Below are positions 13,669 to 26,574 of a stretch of 64,000 nucleotides of DNA, piece after piece (position 1 is the stretch's first letter; every line of letters begins with the position of its first letter). A program made the position numbers and the translations under genes. Source of the DNA: Diaporthe sp. PMI_573 (lineage: Eukaryota > Ascomycota > Sordariomycetes > Diaporthales > Diaporthaceae). Where the stretch lies: assembly GCA_021399435.1 (NCBI GenBank), contig JAJTUP010000020.1, positions 310,001 through 374,000 of the forward strand, given 5' to 3'. Below the pieces are notes generated by a model. The model did no database searches. It was not told the DNA's origin and saw nothing but the letters and a program-made list of their open reading frames with translations.

Positions 13669-16610
13669 ACAAGTTTGGTTTCCTCCGTGTGACACATGCA
13701 GCCACAAGGAAGAAAAGGCGAAGAAAATGTTAAAAATAACATTCGACACCCCGAACACATGGGGTAGACCAGGGCAACAGACAGCTTATCAGTGGTCGAA
13801 ACCTTGTCGCGGAGATTGGGCTGTGCCCTGTGGTCGCGCGTGGCTGCAGACTTGGAGCTTCACCCACCCCTTCCCCCAAACCCAACCAGCACCGTTGGGT
13901 GCTTTGGGCGGGTGGTGGAGGAGGTGGTGGTGGTGGTCCGCAACGCCACCGATGACCATCCACACCAGGCGCGAAACTTTCCTAGCTGCAGCCTTGTCAC
14001 GTTTTCCGCCCCGTGTGCCGTCGCAGTGGGAAAGGACCTGGATTGACATATTGACTGACTGACTGGGAGGGGGAGGGGTTGCAGAGTGGCGCAGAGGGGG
14101 AGAGAGGGCACGAAAGATCGCGGCCGGCATTTGCGGGACCTGGGAAGGGGTCCCCCACTGACGATGGCCAGGCGACGGGGTCTCGGAACCCGTGCCGGGG
14201 TGGAGGGAACAAGCCTGCGGGACAGTTGCACGGTCGTGGTCGACGCTGGGGGGTGGTGCAGGTCCCTGGGGCCCATGATCCCCCTCTTCCCTACCCTTCC
14301 CCCCCGTGCCCCCCTAAGCGACTGCAACCACGGAGATGAAGGGGCCAAGGGTCCAGCGTTACGCTCTCTATCTTTCTTCGTCTTCCCACCCCATCACTAC
14401 TCTCGCTCTTCTCGCTTTCTGACTCTCGCGCCGGGGCACTGGGGACATTCAGGGCCTGTCTCTGCCTCAGAAACCCCTGTGGGTTGACGACCCATCCGCC
14501 TGGTCCTCTCTGTCCATCTCCATCTCTCTCGCTCCCTTTCTCTTGGCCTCTTCCCACTAGCTCGCATCGCTTGTTTCATTCGGCGGGTAGATTAGGCCTC
14601 CGAGCAGGTGGCTTTGGGCCCGGCTCTCGACGCCAAAGGGCTGAAGGAGCGCCGTCAAAAATCCACCCAGCTCCTTGGTCCTGGGAGCCTGCTAGCAAGC
14701 CCGCCAGTGCAGGAAGCCAATCCTGCCGGGGCACAAGTGTCATTGTGCCGAGAACATGGCACACAATGGCATTTGTGTCGATCAAAGGGGGCTGAGCGTT
14801 TGTACTGTGTACATGCAAAGTGTGATAATGCTGCCATGTTCGATTGTCAGGCGCCGTCGCCTTGTAGGGCGGTCCGATCGTTATCGGATCCAGACCTTGG
14901 AGACTTTGGCACGTTTTCGGATCTCATTGACATACGTATCTAGACCGTCCCCCCCGGTTATCCGATGGAAGGAGGGGGGGGGGGCGTCGTTGTTAAAAGG
15001 CAACGTACCATGCTTGATTGAGGTAGCCATTCACGATCTGGTCGTTTTCGGTTTGGTCCTCCGATTATTTTCACCGAGGCGGCTCCGGGTCTCCAGTGTT
15101 TTCTTAGCTAGGCAGCTAGGGCTGTTCAGGCGATGGAGCCCTATTCCAGATGCCACGCTAATTGGGCTGGAGTGTCTCTCGCTACCTCCCCAGGCTCGCG
15201 TATAGACGTCACAATCCCATCATACTTACGCCATACTGTTCCATAGGTTTTATAAAACGTCCATTCCCCAATTTTAAATTCCTAGACCGCTAGGTCCAAG
15301 CGACCAGAGGTCAAGCATGCTGCATGGATGGCTCGGCCAGACTAAGACGTTCCGCCCCGCCATTGCTGGTTGTGTATGGGTACCGAAGCGTCAAGCACAG
15401 GAACACAGAGGTTGATACACAGTAGCTTCCCTTGGCCATTCCGTGTTGTGTCGCGTCGCGCCCATGGCGGTGGGATCGAGCAATAGAAAATCACACAGCA
15501 TGCTGTTAAAATCCTAGGGCGGGTCCTCGGACGCTGGAGCCCGCCCTCATACATTAGCCGTGCTGCGCTTAGTACACTGGAGGGTCGGGGCTCCTCGCCG
15601 GCGGCGCAGAGTGGCAGTCTGATGTGTCATGGCCTCAAGTTTGCGACGACGGGACGTCCAACGTCCGCGATGCAGCAGTGCCTTCCACTGGCAGACTGGG
15701 GAGTCCATTGTGGCTGGCGTGCGTGATCAGCACCTCCACGTCGTTACCAAAGCGGTCGACAGGCAAGACGGGCTAGCAGGGACCGCTGTTCATATCGCGC
15801 CAATCTGCAGACCGCAACAGCCGGAACCCCAGCCTACAGCCCTGTGAACGCTTGCTGGCCTATCCCCGCCGAATTGACAATACGGTACGCGCCGCAGGTC
15901 CGCTGCTGACTTGACTTTGGATATCGAGCACGGCGGCACGACAGGGAAGCCACAGTTTACTGTGGTATTGGGCAAGCTGCCCCTGACCATCCATTCCTCT
16001 GCCAGGCTGCCAGGTGGCTCAAGCGTGCAGGCACGGCACAAATCGTGCGTGCGTGCCCCTGGGCTTGACTGCGACATCGATTGATGGGGGATGGTGCGCC
16101 GGGGGAGATCTGTCGCTTGCCACCCCCGTCCGAATGGCGGCCGGACCACTGGATTAGAGCTGTCCCTCGGGATCTGACATGTATGCAGAGCCTTTGTGGC
16201 GCCGAGGGTTTGAGATCAGATCTGCGTGCCCACGTTTGCTCGTGCCGCCATGGTTCGACGGACTGATGGGCATGTGCGACACGGGAATTCAAGTATTGCC
16301 GCCGGCGCCAGCGCCAGCGGGTTGAAAGTCTGCCCTCACAATATCTGTCAGTCGAGGCATGCCGAGCCGTAAGCACCAGAAGCGCTGAGCACTCGTCCCG
16401 CTTCTCGTTCTTCGGCTTCTTCCAGAAGAATGGAGACCGAGCTGGCTAGCCAACCAGCCGGACCAGCCAGTCAGCCAGTCAGCGAGCCAAACCCCCTCCC
16501 GGGCCTACTGCACAGAAAGACGGATCCGTCCAAGCTGCTCTGGATTTAAGTTTTGCATGCCTAGGCCCGCGACGATCGTCTAATCTAGTTCCTATTCTTG
16601 GAGCTCTGAT

Positions 16611-16640
16611 CGACGTTCGACGTTCGACGTTCGACGTTCG
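16611..16640. repeat. 7-bp tandem repeat CGACGTT, 4 copies
   Basis: Perfect tandem copies of CGACGTT. Every copy carries an ACGT core, which is also the core of many bZIP sites; no gene is close by. Confidence 0.85.
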
Positions 16641-19600
16641 AACTAGCGCTGCAAATCGACAGATCCATACCTCCGGGGGACCACCACCGTGCTGCGTGGA
16701 CCCCGTACCTCTGCCTCCGGAATGTTTCGTTGCCGAAACCTCATGTTTATGTGATCGAGGGCAGCCCCACAGTAGCCGGTTTGATATTGAATGCTCTTTG
16801 ACCCTCTCGACGATGAGCTGATGTCTTATCGTCCGTACGTACACGCATGTACAGTACGCCCGCCCGCATGGTGCATTGGGATGCTGGCAAGAGTCTGTGC
16901 TGGCCGGCCGGCAGTGCCACCGGACGTCGATGTCTCACAACGTGGGGTATGGGGCTGTACGTACGGGATCTGAGAGCCCATCTCATGATCTCTTTGGGCC
17001 TGCCATTGCCGCCCTTGGAGCGTCTCATTTCTGCGCCTCATGTGCAGGCCGTCGGAGAGGAATGCGTTGCCATGGGTGCACATGACATGGGCGCTTATGC
17101 GAGGGACTGCGTGAGAACGTGGGTATGCACTCTGGTCTTGCGTCGAGTAATTTACCGCGTAGCATCATCCGAGGGGTATGGGGACAGCGGATGCCCCTGC
17201 GTCTGGCAGGTTGAGAGAGATCAAAGAAAACGATGTAAGACACTAGAGCGCGACTTCTTCTGTGGCAGGTTCGAGGTGATGATGATGTGGCGCATTCACC
17301 TGTACCTGTACCTGACAGCCGACTTTCCCTCGACCATTGGTTCCTAATCATCGATGAATGAGTCGGAGGATTCGGGTATCTCATGACTCTGCATGACCCT
17401 GCCCGGCAGATGCACCATCGTTACTGCTCTCTCCGGTTGGGGCAGGTCAGCAGCGGAGCCTCATTGATGCCATCAACGCCTGACCAGCAAGTCATTGATG
17501 CCATCACTGACGGCATGTGCCTTTTCCCGAGTCAGTGGTGGCCGGTCGTCCCACAAAGAATCAGTCAGTCAGAGGGCAGAGACCCCGCACCCTGCAAGGC
17601 AGACGAGCTGTCTCGCCCAGCAGGGATATTCCTTCCTGATGAGCCCATCCCTAGCGTTGCTCCATCACCCCTCAGTCCAGCCTTGGCGGGTATTCGTAGG
17701 GCTGAGAAGGATGCGTTGGTGTCGGCCTTTCTGAGTGCGGCGTCTTGCGCTCCGTTTCGAAAAACACGCCTGCTTTTGCTGACCGGGACAACGAATGATG
17801 AGACATGGCGCTTCGATGGCGGGGGATCTCGAGCCGGAGTACAGTACATAAGCCCGGTTGGCTGAGTCTGTTGCCAGTCCCACGTCCCAAGTTTCCGGTC
17901 CAAGGGCCCCAAGATCTTTTCATAGGAAGCGTGGTCACAAATGCCTTTTCTTGTGTTCGTCTCGGGAGCTATCAAAACGTGGTTTATGGCGGTGTTGCTG
18001 GCAGTGGTGAGCCTAGTGCAGCGGGCGGTGTCCGTTGCCCGACGGGTGAAACGTTCCAGCTTAGCTCGCCCCGGAGCAGTTCACCTTGTAGGGCTAGGTG
18101 GGAGCTGTTAGGCAGGGATTTCAGGGCCATACTCACCTCCGGGGCAGGCCCAGGTATCTGGTAGCTCTGCGCAGTGACTGAAGCTAAATCGCGACCGGCG
18201 GGCAGCTTCCCCTGCAAGGGCCTTGTGAGCCCCGGCAGCCTGGCCACGAGGCCACCGACTTCATTAAAATGGCCGAGCCGGTCGTGACGATCGTTCGGAA
18301 GTTAGCGCCCTTTCCCACGCCGTGATATCCGTTGCTGGCGCGATGACCAGGGCATGTCTGCGTTGGGCTGTGACTAAGAGGCTGAATGAGCGCTGAGGGA
18401 CCCAAGGCAGCAGCTGCACACCATCAAAGCAAACCTGGTGTCGTGGTGGGCGACAGCCGCAAAGCAAGCCAGCTGGGCCTCACGAACGGCGACAGTGGAC
18501 ACGGTTCAAGCCAAGATCAGTGTCATGTGGGCTTCAAGGCTCGACCACCTCCATGAACGTGGTTGGATGGGCAATGCATACACAAATCCGCTGCAGCGGG
18601 CGCGGTCAAGGGAAACAGGCTGGTTAAGCAATGGTCCCGGTCCGTACCATCAGGTGTGGATGGGAAAACGGCCGACACCGCTTCTCAGGCGCTCTTGGTT
18701 CCAAAGAACCGGGAATTAGTCGCATGACTGGCAGGTGAGATGGCGAGGATGATGCAACTATCATGTCAAAAAAGGCTGGTTCGCCGTTCTTTGCCCGATG
18801 ACTGGATGCAGACCACTGGATGTGTCTGGTCACAGGTACCGTGCGGTAGAATGTCAGCGATAGCCGAAGGAATTCCTGCATTGATACTGAGGATTTAGAC
18901 TTGATCCTGGGCCTGAGAGGACGGTGAGGGCCAGCGGGCAGGACCGTTTGGCTCTTGTCCAGCATGTTGAGTAAGATCGGGACAAGTCGGGGTCTGAGGC
19001 TCTCGTCATCTCGTGTCGTCGCCACGATGCACGACAGGCTCATCTCGCGTGGACAGCCTGGGCGGAGAGAGCCATCAGCCCTCAGCAAAATGGCGGTCAG
19101 GTTGGGGGTTGGCAAAGAATACTTTATCGATAGATACTTCAGGCGGGAAGGGGAGGGGTCAGCGGGGGCGAAGGCTTGACCTGTATCAGACGCACGGGAA
19201 GACAGGTGTCGAGCTGAAAGACCCATTGGGAGAAGTTGTCATCTTGTTGGTGTCGGCACTGGCGCGCAATAGCTAGTCGTCAGCTTGCCGCACTGACCCT
19301 GCGCATACGAAGCGATGACGGGCACTTGCATGGGACTCGGGCGAGAATCCTGCCCGGGCAGACGGGAATGGTGTCTCGCCATTCATTGGTATTGCTCTGA
19401 CGAGGAAACGAGATGGCAATTTGAGATGTTGAAAGTACCGTCAGGCATGATGAACACCAAAGTTAGCATGTTGGTTGTGCGCAGCCGCAGAGATGCCAGG
19501 CGTGGCCCTGGAAGCATAGCCCAGGCCGCCTGAGCATGTCAGCCACCAGCTCCGATCTGTCGGGACCAGGGGTGTGCTGGTTATCCAACCCCATCAGGTC

Positions 19601-21195
19601 CTCCGGTGCTGGCAAGCTCGCTATGTGAGAAGGGGCCGGGATGAGTAGATGGCACCTGCACTCTGATGGCTGACTGCTAGCTGTCGTGAGTCTGACAAGC
19701 CTGAGGTGCTGGAGGCTGTAGCCCACAGAGAGGTTGAGAGCATAGGCAGAGTCAGGGACACGACCAGTCCGCCGATCTCTGCAGAAGCAATGGTGTGCCT
19801 TTTGGGGTCGCGCAGTCTGCTGTGCTGCGCATTGTACATGACCTCGCCCAGGTAATAAGTCGGACCCCCCCCCCCAAACGAACGAAGCTTGCGGCCTGAT
19901 TTCACCAGCACAGTTCAGACAGGAAGGCGGAGGGTTGAACACGCCCCTTCGACCTCGGCTCCTGGCAGCGGGGCCATCAATTAACCGAGAGATGACCACT
20001 GAAGAGCGAGCATGCGCGGCCAGATAATAGTACCCGCGTAGTGTCTCCCGCCCGTGCCCCTCTCCCCTCGCAGCATTGGTGCTGGGCGATGGGTGAGATG
20101 GATGAGATGGGCTCGAGGTCGGGGCCTGTCCTCACACCTTGCAGTTTGCAGCGTTTGCCAAGCAATCCGCTCCGTTTAATCAAAAGGATTGAGCATGGGT
20201 CTGAAGATTGGACTGAAGTGGAGCGGAGGAGGGCCAAGAGAGGGTGGACGGACTCCACAGTGAGGCAACAGACATGCAGACGGGCAGACAGGGGGGGTGG
20301 ACGGCGTCTGTTGGCTATTTGCTTTTTCTTGCCATGTAGGGCTGGGGAATCACCCACTCTCAGATTAGCGACCTTTTGGGAACCTTGCACCGTCTGTCAG
20401 CGTGGGCACATGGGGCCTCTGACAGGTTCGACGGGTGAGGTGAGGACACCGCCACGAAGGCAACGATGAAGTCTAGTGTATGTACTGTAGGTCCGTAAGT
20501 GTTCCACACACAGGAGCAGAGCAGAGCCAGGTCCCAAGTGTCTGTCGAAAGAGGAGCCTGATGAGCCCGCCCGTGTCGTCGCGTCGTGGGCCTGGGGCTG
20601 TCTGTCCGTCTGTGTGTTTGTCTGTCCGTCAGGCCTCCTTGGCCGGGCAAACCAGGAGATAATGGAATGGACATTTCTGAATGGGATGGCATGGGCACGG
20701 CACGGGCTCGCAGGACACAGCATAGCGCGGCATGGCGTGGGCATGGGTTTGGGACCATCCCATGTGCAATGGCGTGGTGCAATGGGTGTTGGTACTTTTA
20801 TCGACGGGCCTTATTTTGCTGGATTGGAATGGGAATGCAGAAATGCGAGACGACAGCCGGGCGACGGGCAGGCAGGCCAGGCCAGGCATGGGATGGGGTC
20901 CAGTCAGAAGAGGCTTGGGGGGGGGGGTGCTCCTAATTCCCAGCCAGATGAAAAGACCCCGGAGCCGAGCATGGGAGGACCCTAGCGATGGGAAGAAGCA
21001 CGCCTCCTGTTCACCGTCACCGTCCCTGACCTGACCTGTCCTAGCTTGTTCCGTCCCGCCGGGCTGGGGGGTGGCAGGGTGGTCTGTCGGTGATTGTCAT
21101 TGATTGTCAAGATTGTCGCGACCGTCGTGGCTGGCGTGGCTGTCAGACCAGGCCCAGGCCAAGCCAAGCCAGCCCCAAGTCGTCGGTTATTTACC

Positions 21196-21215
21196 GTTGT
21201 GTTGTGTTGTGTTGT
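21196..21215. repeat. GTTGT pentanucleotide repeat, 4 copies
   Basis: Four perfect GTTGT units. Confidence 0.85.
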
Positions 21216-21563
21216 GTGTTGCAGAGACACGCAGGACTTGGGCCGTGGGGCCTCGAAGTGGATGTGGCATGTGGGCTTGGGTGGACGAGGGCGAGCGGAC
21301 ACTGGACAAGAGGACGGGCAGCCGGCAGGTGGATGGATGGACGAGTGAGTGGACGAGTGGACGAGTGGATATGTGGGTGCCCAAATACACACGAGGGGCG
21401 GCCACAGTAGGAGGGAGAGAGCGAGGCAGAGACAAAGTGCAGGCGAGGTATCCGCGTGGGCGCACCATGGGCGCACCACATCACAGCACACGGTAACGGA
21501 GCAGTGGTCTGGCTGTTAACGTTACTGCACTCTGCCCTACGAGGAGGAGGAAACGGTAAGGGT

Positions 21564-21594
21564 AGGGCAGGGCAGGGCAGGGCAGGACAGGGCG
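21564..21594. repeat. GGGCA pentanucleotide repeat
   Basis: About six GGGCA-type units, one changed to GGACA. The G-triplets repeat at a spacing compatible with a G-quadruplex on the + strand (inference). Confidence 0.85.
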
Positions 21595-22514
21595 GCAGGA
21601 GGGAGAGACGGGGAACGATCCAGCCCTGGGAGGCAGGGACAGATGCAGCTTCCCCAAGGCAGCAGCAAATAACTTAGTAGCATGACACAATCTGGGTACA
21701 CCTTCACACATATTAAAGTAGTGACATAGCATGTACAGCGTGAGTACCACAGCTGTTCCTCTACATCAGCTATCGGGACCGTCGCGGTGATAGGTGTTAA
21801 CAACACGGTAGACTCCGTACCACCGGTAGTATCTACGCAAGACATGGAGTACGTACTCCGTACCACGAGCGTCCCCATTGCCGATCTGACCTACCTCCAT
21901 CTTTTCTTGATGCACGTCGGATGACTGGGACTGGTGACTGGACTGACAGCCGGAGAGGAGCATCCACCAGTGGCAGTCTTGGTTGATGGCTTGTGCTTGC
22001 TTCATGGTATTATTGCCGCACTGCCCACACGCCATGCGATGCGATGCGTTGCAACACCGTTTCCTTGCCTTGCACCTTGCCACGCCCACGCCTTGCCGTG
22101 CCGTGCCATGCCTTGCCATGCCATGCCACACATACATGTGCACATACATACATGATAGCCTACATGTTACATGCTGCTGCTCTTATTTTAGAAACCTGCA
22201 TTGATCATTGATTGGGCCTTCTGACGGATAGAGACGGCCGACAACAGCAACAGCAACACAGGATGAAGATGAGAACGGCAAGGAACGGGTTGACATTCTG
22301 AAAGAGGCATATTTCTGTGATGGTGCTGCACGCTTTGCACGGACGCAGGCAGGCAGACAAGCAGACTGCAGCGATTACAGTTCAGAGTTCACGGAAACTG
22401 AACTGGTAATTTGTCTCGGCACGAAAAGGAAAGAGCGAAACACTTACCGGATATGGCAGCACCGTTTACTCAATACACCGGTACGCCGGTACAATGATGC
22501 AGTGGCTCACTCTG

Positions 22515-22574
22515 CGCACAGGCACACAGGCACACAGGCACACAGGCGCACGGGCGCACAGGCGCACAGGCACA
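22515..22574. repeat. GGCACACA-type tandem repeat
   Basis: Tandem units of 8-9 bp (CAGGCACA and GGGCGCACA variants), about seven copies. Confidence 0.8.
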
Positions 22575-23006
22575 ACAGCAGGCACAGAGGAATCTATCTA
22601 ACAGTGTTACTCTTACAGTCCTGAGAACGGTAACTCGCAGGTTTGCAGGGCTGGTGGGCAAGGCAGAGAGCTCCAACGGTGGGGGGGAGAGACCCTGGCA
22701 ACGGAACACAGGAGAAAGAGCAGAGGAGGCACGACGTCTTGTATTCGACTCTCCATGTGTGGGTGAGAGTGTCTTTGCTCGTTCTTGCTTACGGAGTCTG
22801 GGAATAGGTACCGTACTGTGGGTAGGGTCAGTCTGGTCTGGTCAGTCCAGTTCTGTCTGGGTCACTTCGACTTGGATGGACTCTTCGACCCTGCCGGGCC
22901 TGCCAGCCTGCCCGACCTGTGGACCCCTGCTTCCCGCCCCAAGCATGGGCTACTAGCCTGCACTACCCTCGCCCTAGACCATTTCGGGGCCCCACCCTGG
23001 ATGTCA

Positions 23007-23071
23007 GGTACCCAGGTACCCCGTACCCTGCCCTAGTACCGGTACCAGGGACCATACCGGTACCGGTACTC
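23007..23071. repeat. cluster of GGTACC palindromes
   Basis: GGTACC occurs four times within about 65 bp, and there are further TACC/CCGGTA half units, so the tract is rich in short self-complementary sequence. It lies about 1.4 kb upstream of the zinc-finger ATG. Confidence 0.7.
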
Positions 23072-23250
23072 GAGCAAGGAGCAAGGAACGAGGAGCAGGG
23101 AGCAAGGCCCAGCAGCAGGAGCAAGCAAGCAAGCAGCTCTCTCACCCACGAGCACACACACGCACACACACACACAGGGCAAGAGAGAGAGAGAACTGCT
23201 CAATGAAATGAGTGAGACCTCTCCACCTTGCCTTAAAAGTATGTGACATG

Positions 23251-23290
23251 ATACATACATACATACACACGCACATACATACCTACGTAC
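23251..23290. repeat. ACAT tetranucleotide microsatellite
   Basis: Interrupted (ACAT)n tract upstream of the zinc-finger gene. Confidence 0.75.
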
Positions 23291-23880
23291 ACCCGTCCAT
23301 ACGTGCTTTCCCTTCCTTATTCTGCCTACCTCCTTCCTCCTCTTGAGTCCACCCCTACCCTGCTCTTACCTAGACTGGGCCCAAGACTTGAACAAACTTA
23401 AGGAAGGCACATATCCGCGGCCAACCTCTACCTTCCCCTCCACACACCCTCCTTCTTGAAATATTGCCTGCTTGCACTCACTTGCATTGTTGCTCCTGCT
23501 TGTCGTCCTCGACCTGCCGTCACTCGACTTCGACTTTCGACACGACACGACCCGATTCGACTTGACTCGACCTCTTCGGGCCCTTGACTTGGAGTCCTCC
23601 CGCGCAACTCCGCCACCTCTATTTCTTGGTTGACCGGTTCGGTTCTCTGCTGCTGCTGCTGTCATACACACAAGCGTCTTCTTTCATTGGGACACTGCCG
23701 GCTACGCCTTGTTTACTTGCGACCTTTTTACTTCGCCCACCTTTTCCCCAGACTGACAAGGTCGGAGCGCATCCTGGCTGTTGTTTGTCTGACCACTGTT
23801 ACTGCCGGTGATACCTTCCAATACGTACCGTACTGTAAATAAATATCACCGACTCCAGCATCCTCGGCCAGAACCGAGTC

Positions 23881-23904
23881 CAGCATCAGCATCAGCATCA
23901 GCAC
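23881..23904. repeat. CAGCAT hexanucleotide repeat, 4 copies
   Basis: Four CAGCAT units (the last CAGCAC) in the probable 5' leader of the zinc-finger gene. Confidence 0.75.
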
Positions 23905-24441
23905 CAGCGACCGCACCAGTGCAACTTCAGCATCCATCGTCTCTCGACCGCCCAACGGTCCCTTTGCAGTACCGGCGGCTTTCCGTGGCGCACCCCCAAT
24001 ATTTACCTGGTCCGGCCCCGTTGCACACGACTCAATCCACCCCCGACCTCCCATGGCGCATTGAGTCCAGACCAACTGGCCCCCCCCCCCCCGAATTACC
24101 AGACACCTCGAAACAAATGCACCCGGCTCCCGACACTGCAAACAGCCCCAGACCTCGCCGCATTTAGGCCCAGCAACAGCAGCAGATCTACTGTTGACTC
24201 GCACTCTCAACGTCATCTCTTGACTCTCTGACGTGGGTCCAGTACCACCTTGGGGGCCATAGGCCGCCGCTTCTTTTTCTCCTGACTCTTCCTGACGGTG
24301 TCTGTACCAGGTGAACCCAACCCGACCCTGCGTCGCAACCCAGCATCTTTGCGGGTTTAAACCTCGGAGCAACCATATCCTCGCGAAACCCACAACCTCT
24401 CCTCCAGCCAGATCAGGTTCAGGACCGGAGCCCTGCCCAAG

Positions 24442-26574
24442 ATGGACATCCGCGGCGCGCGACCACCGGGTCCTCCCACCATATCGATATACGACGATGA
24501 CCGATATGGCTCAAGCCAGAGAGCCTTTGGCTCACACGGCCCTTTCAACCCCAGTTTTGATCGAACCTTCTCCCCCGGTGGAATGGGAATACCAAATGCG
24601 CCCTCCCACGAAAACGCACCACCTGCCCTGCCTCCACCACGTTTCGTGCCGGTCGACGGGCCACAAGCACATCACAACGACTTCTTCGAGCGGCAGCGCA
24701 AGGAATCATACAATGACAGCTTTTTCGGGGGGAGGAGCGAGAGCGGATATGGCAGCTGGAAGTCGAGGGCTACACCAGACGAGTTTTCCGACTATCGCAG
24801 GAGAGAAAGCAACACAACCCTGACGGGCAAGGATGAAGGCTACTCGAGTTTGTCAAGTTATGCCTCCTCGACGTACGTCTTTCCGCCTCTTTCTTACACA
24901 AGTCCCCGAGGCGCTCTCTGGCCGGACGGCTCTCAACTAACGTGCTTCTAGGTCACGAGACAAAGGCCCCAGTTTCCGCGTACACGACCAGTACAAATTC
25001 CCCTCCGGCGACTCGTACGATAGCCAACAGCTCAAGAAGTTGGACGCAAAGAAAGGCCTAGACAATAGTCTGCCGTCCCGCGGATCTGCGTTGAGCGCAT
25101 CCATGCGCTCGCTCCAGGACGGCCCGTCTCCCACATGGCCCTCCTCCGACCGGCCCCATATCCAACTCCCTCAACTCTCGCTTCCGACCCGCTCCAAGCC
25201 TGCGCCAATTCTCGAATCCACGCCTTACGAGACACCTCTGAACTCGGCGGTGTCTCCTCGAAGTACCCCTTTTGCGCAGTTGGCTCGGTCGCATGACTAC
25301 CGCTCACCGATCGAGCCACCATCAGCGATTGACTTCGACCGAAGCCCGTTTTCGAGGTCCCGGAGACAGAATTCGGGCGCATTTCCAGGGGATCTGACGC
25401 CGGCGGATACATACGATCACGAGATGGAGTTTCCGATGGACGAGACGAACCGCTTGCGCCACATTCACCTGGACGAAGGCCAGCACTCCCGCGTCAACAG
25501 CTTTGATACCCAGTGCCAAAGTCTCAAGCGACGGGCCTCCAGCCCGCCTGTTGAAGAGCCTGCCCTAAGGAACGCATCCAGCCACAGCGATCTCCTTCGC
25601 CGCCGTGAGGGTATCTCAAGGGGTAGTCCAGCGCCCCGGCTGTCGGTTAACCCGCCCCATGGTAGTATCTCTTCCGTGTCGTCAGGTGACCGAAGTGGAA
25701 GCCTTGGAGGGTTGAGCACAGCGACCAGCATGACCTCCTCGCTGTCTTTCGGCCGGAGGTCGCCCATAGGGTTGTCGCCAAGCGGACTGTCGCCAACAGA
25801 TGTGGCAAGCTCACCCTTCGCCACACCGAACTCGTTGACGCTCAGTCCGAGGACAACGATCGTGCCTCGGACTGGTTTGCATCAGAGGGGGCCAAGCGAT
25901 CAGAGGAACATGGTAAGCCCAAGGAAGCTGGCCGAGCCGCCCTTGCGAACAAACAATGGCGTTGGGAAGATCCAAGGATTCTACATGTGTGACTGCTGTC
26001 CCAAGAAACCGAAGAAATTCGACACTCGTGAAGAACTAGGGTAAGTGAAACACATCACCTTGTGATGCATATGCCGTCGGGAGTGCCTGGCTGACGAGAT
26101 CGTGTCCCACCAAACAGCGCTCACGAGTCTGAGAAACAATATGAGTGTGCCTACTGTGGAAACCGGTTCAAGAACAAGAATGAGGCTGAGCGACATCAAA
26201 ATTCGCTGCACGTACGACGGCATTCTTGGTCTTGCTCGGCGCTTGCCACCTACGACAGGGCGTTTCACGAATCAACCACACGGCCTGGTGAGGCCGACAC
26301 CTGCGGATACTGTGGTGAGGAGTTCGCCCGATCGGGTCTGAGCCCGGCGGGGCACGTGCGGCATGTCACCGAACAGGATTGGGACGAGCGCGTGCGCCAC
26401 TTGCAAGATCACCACAAGTTCCGCGAGTGCAACAGTTCCAAGAAGTTCTTCAGGGCCGATCATTTCCGACAACACCTCAAGCACAGCCACGCAGGAACAA
26501 GTGGCAAGTGGACCAATATGCTGGAAAACGCATGCATGATGGAAGAGGAGCCACCGCTACCACCCGGGAGGTGA
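24442..26574 (+). CDS. C2H2 zinc-finger transcription factor (3 exons)
   Basis: Probable nuclear DNA-binding regulator. Exons 24442-24872, 24952-26040 and 26118-26574 join in frame (introns GTACGT...CTAG and GTAAGT...ACAG) to give 658 residues. Residues 1-485 are Ser/Pro-rich and low-complexity, as in many fungal regulators. The C-terminus carries fingers: C490/C493 pairing with H509 and beyond, a clear finger C517-x2-C520-x12-H533-x4-H538, a third CxxC (C569/C572), and a His-rich end with C611, H622, H626 and H631. The second intron splits the first finger. The ATG at 24442 is in good context (CAAGATGG). The stop at 26572 overlaps a donor-like AG|GTGAGG, so a further 3' exon is possible. No specific orthologue is assigned. 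The huge upstream gap hints at complex regulation (inference). Confidence 0.85.

Larger units (their letters stand above)
114..24441. other. very long gene-poor region upstream of the C2H2 gene
   Basis: I read this stretch on both strands and found no ORF whose translation resembles a known family and no chain of ORFs joined by plausible introns. The longest open frames (for example 10228-11205 + and 18624-19226 -) are Pro/Ser/Arg/His-rich and lack recognisable motifs; several begin at non-ATG codons. What is present is abundant simple sequence, homopolymer G or C tracts and pyrimidine-rich tracts. The last kilobase (about 23.3-24.4 kb) is CT-rich and probably holds the promoter and 5' leader of the zinc-finger gene. 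Non-coding transcripts or fast-evolving small genes could lie here unseen. Confidence 0.6.
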
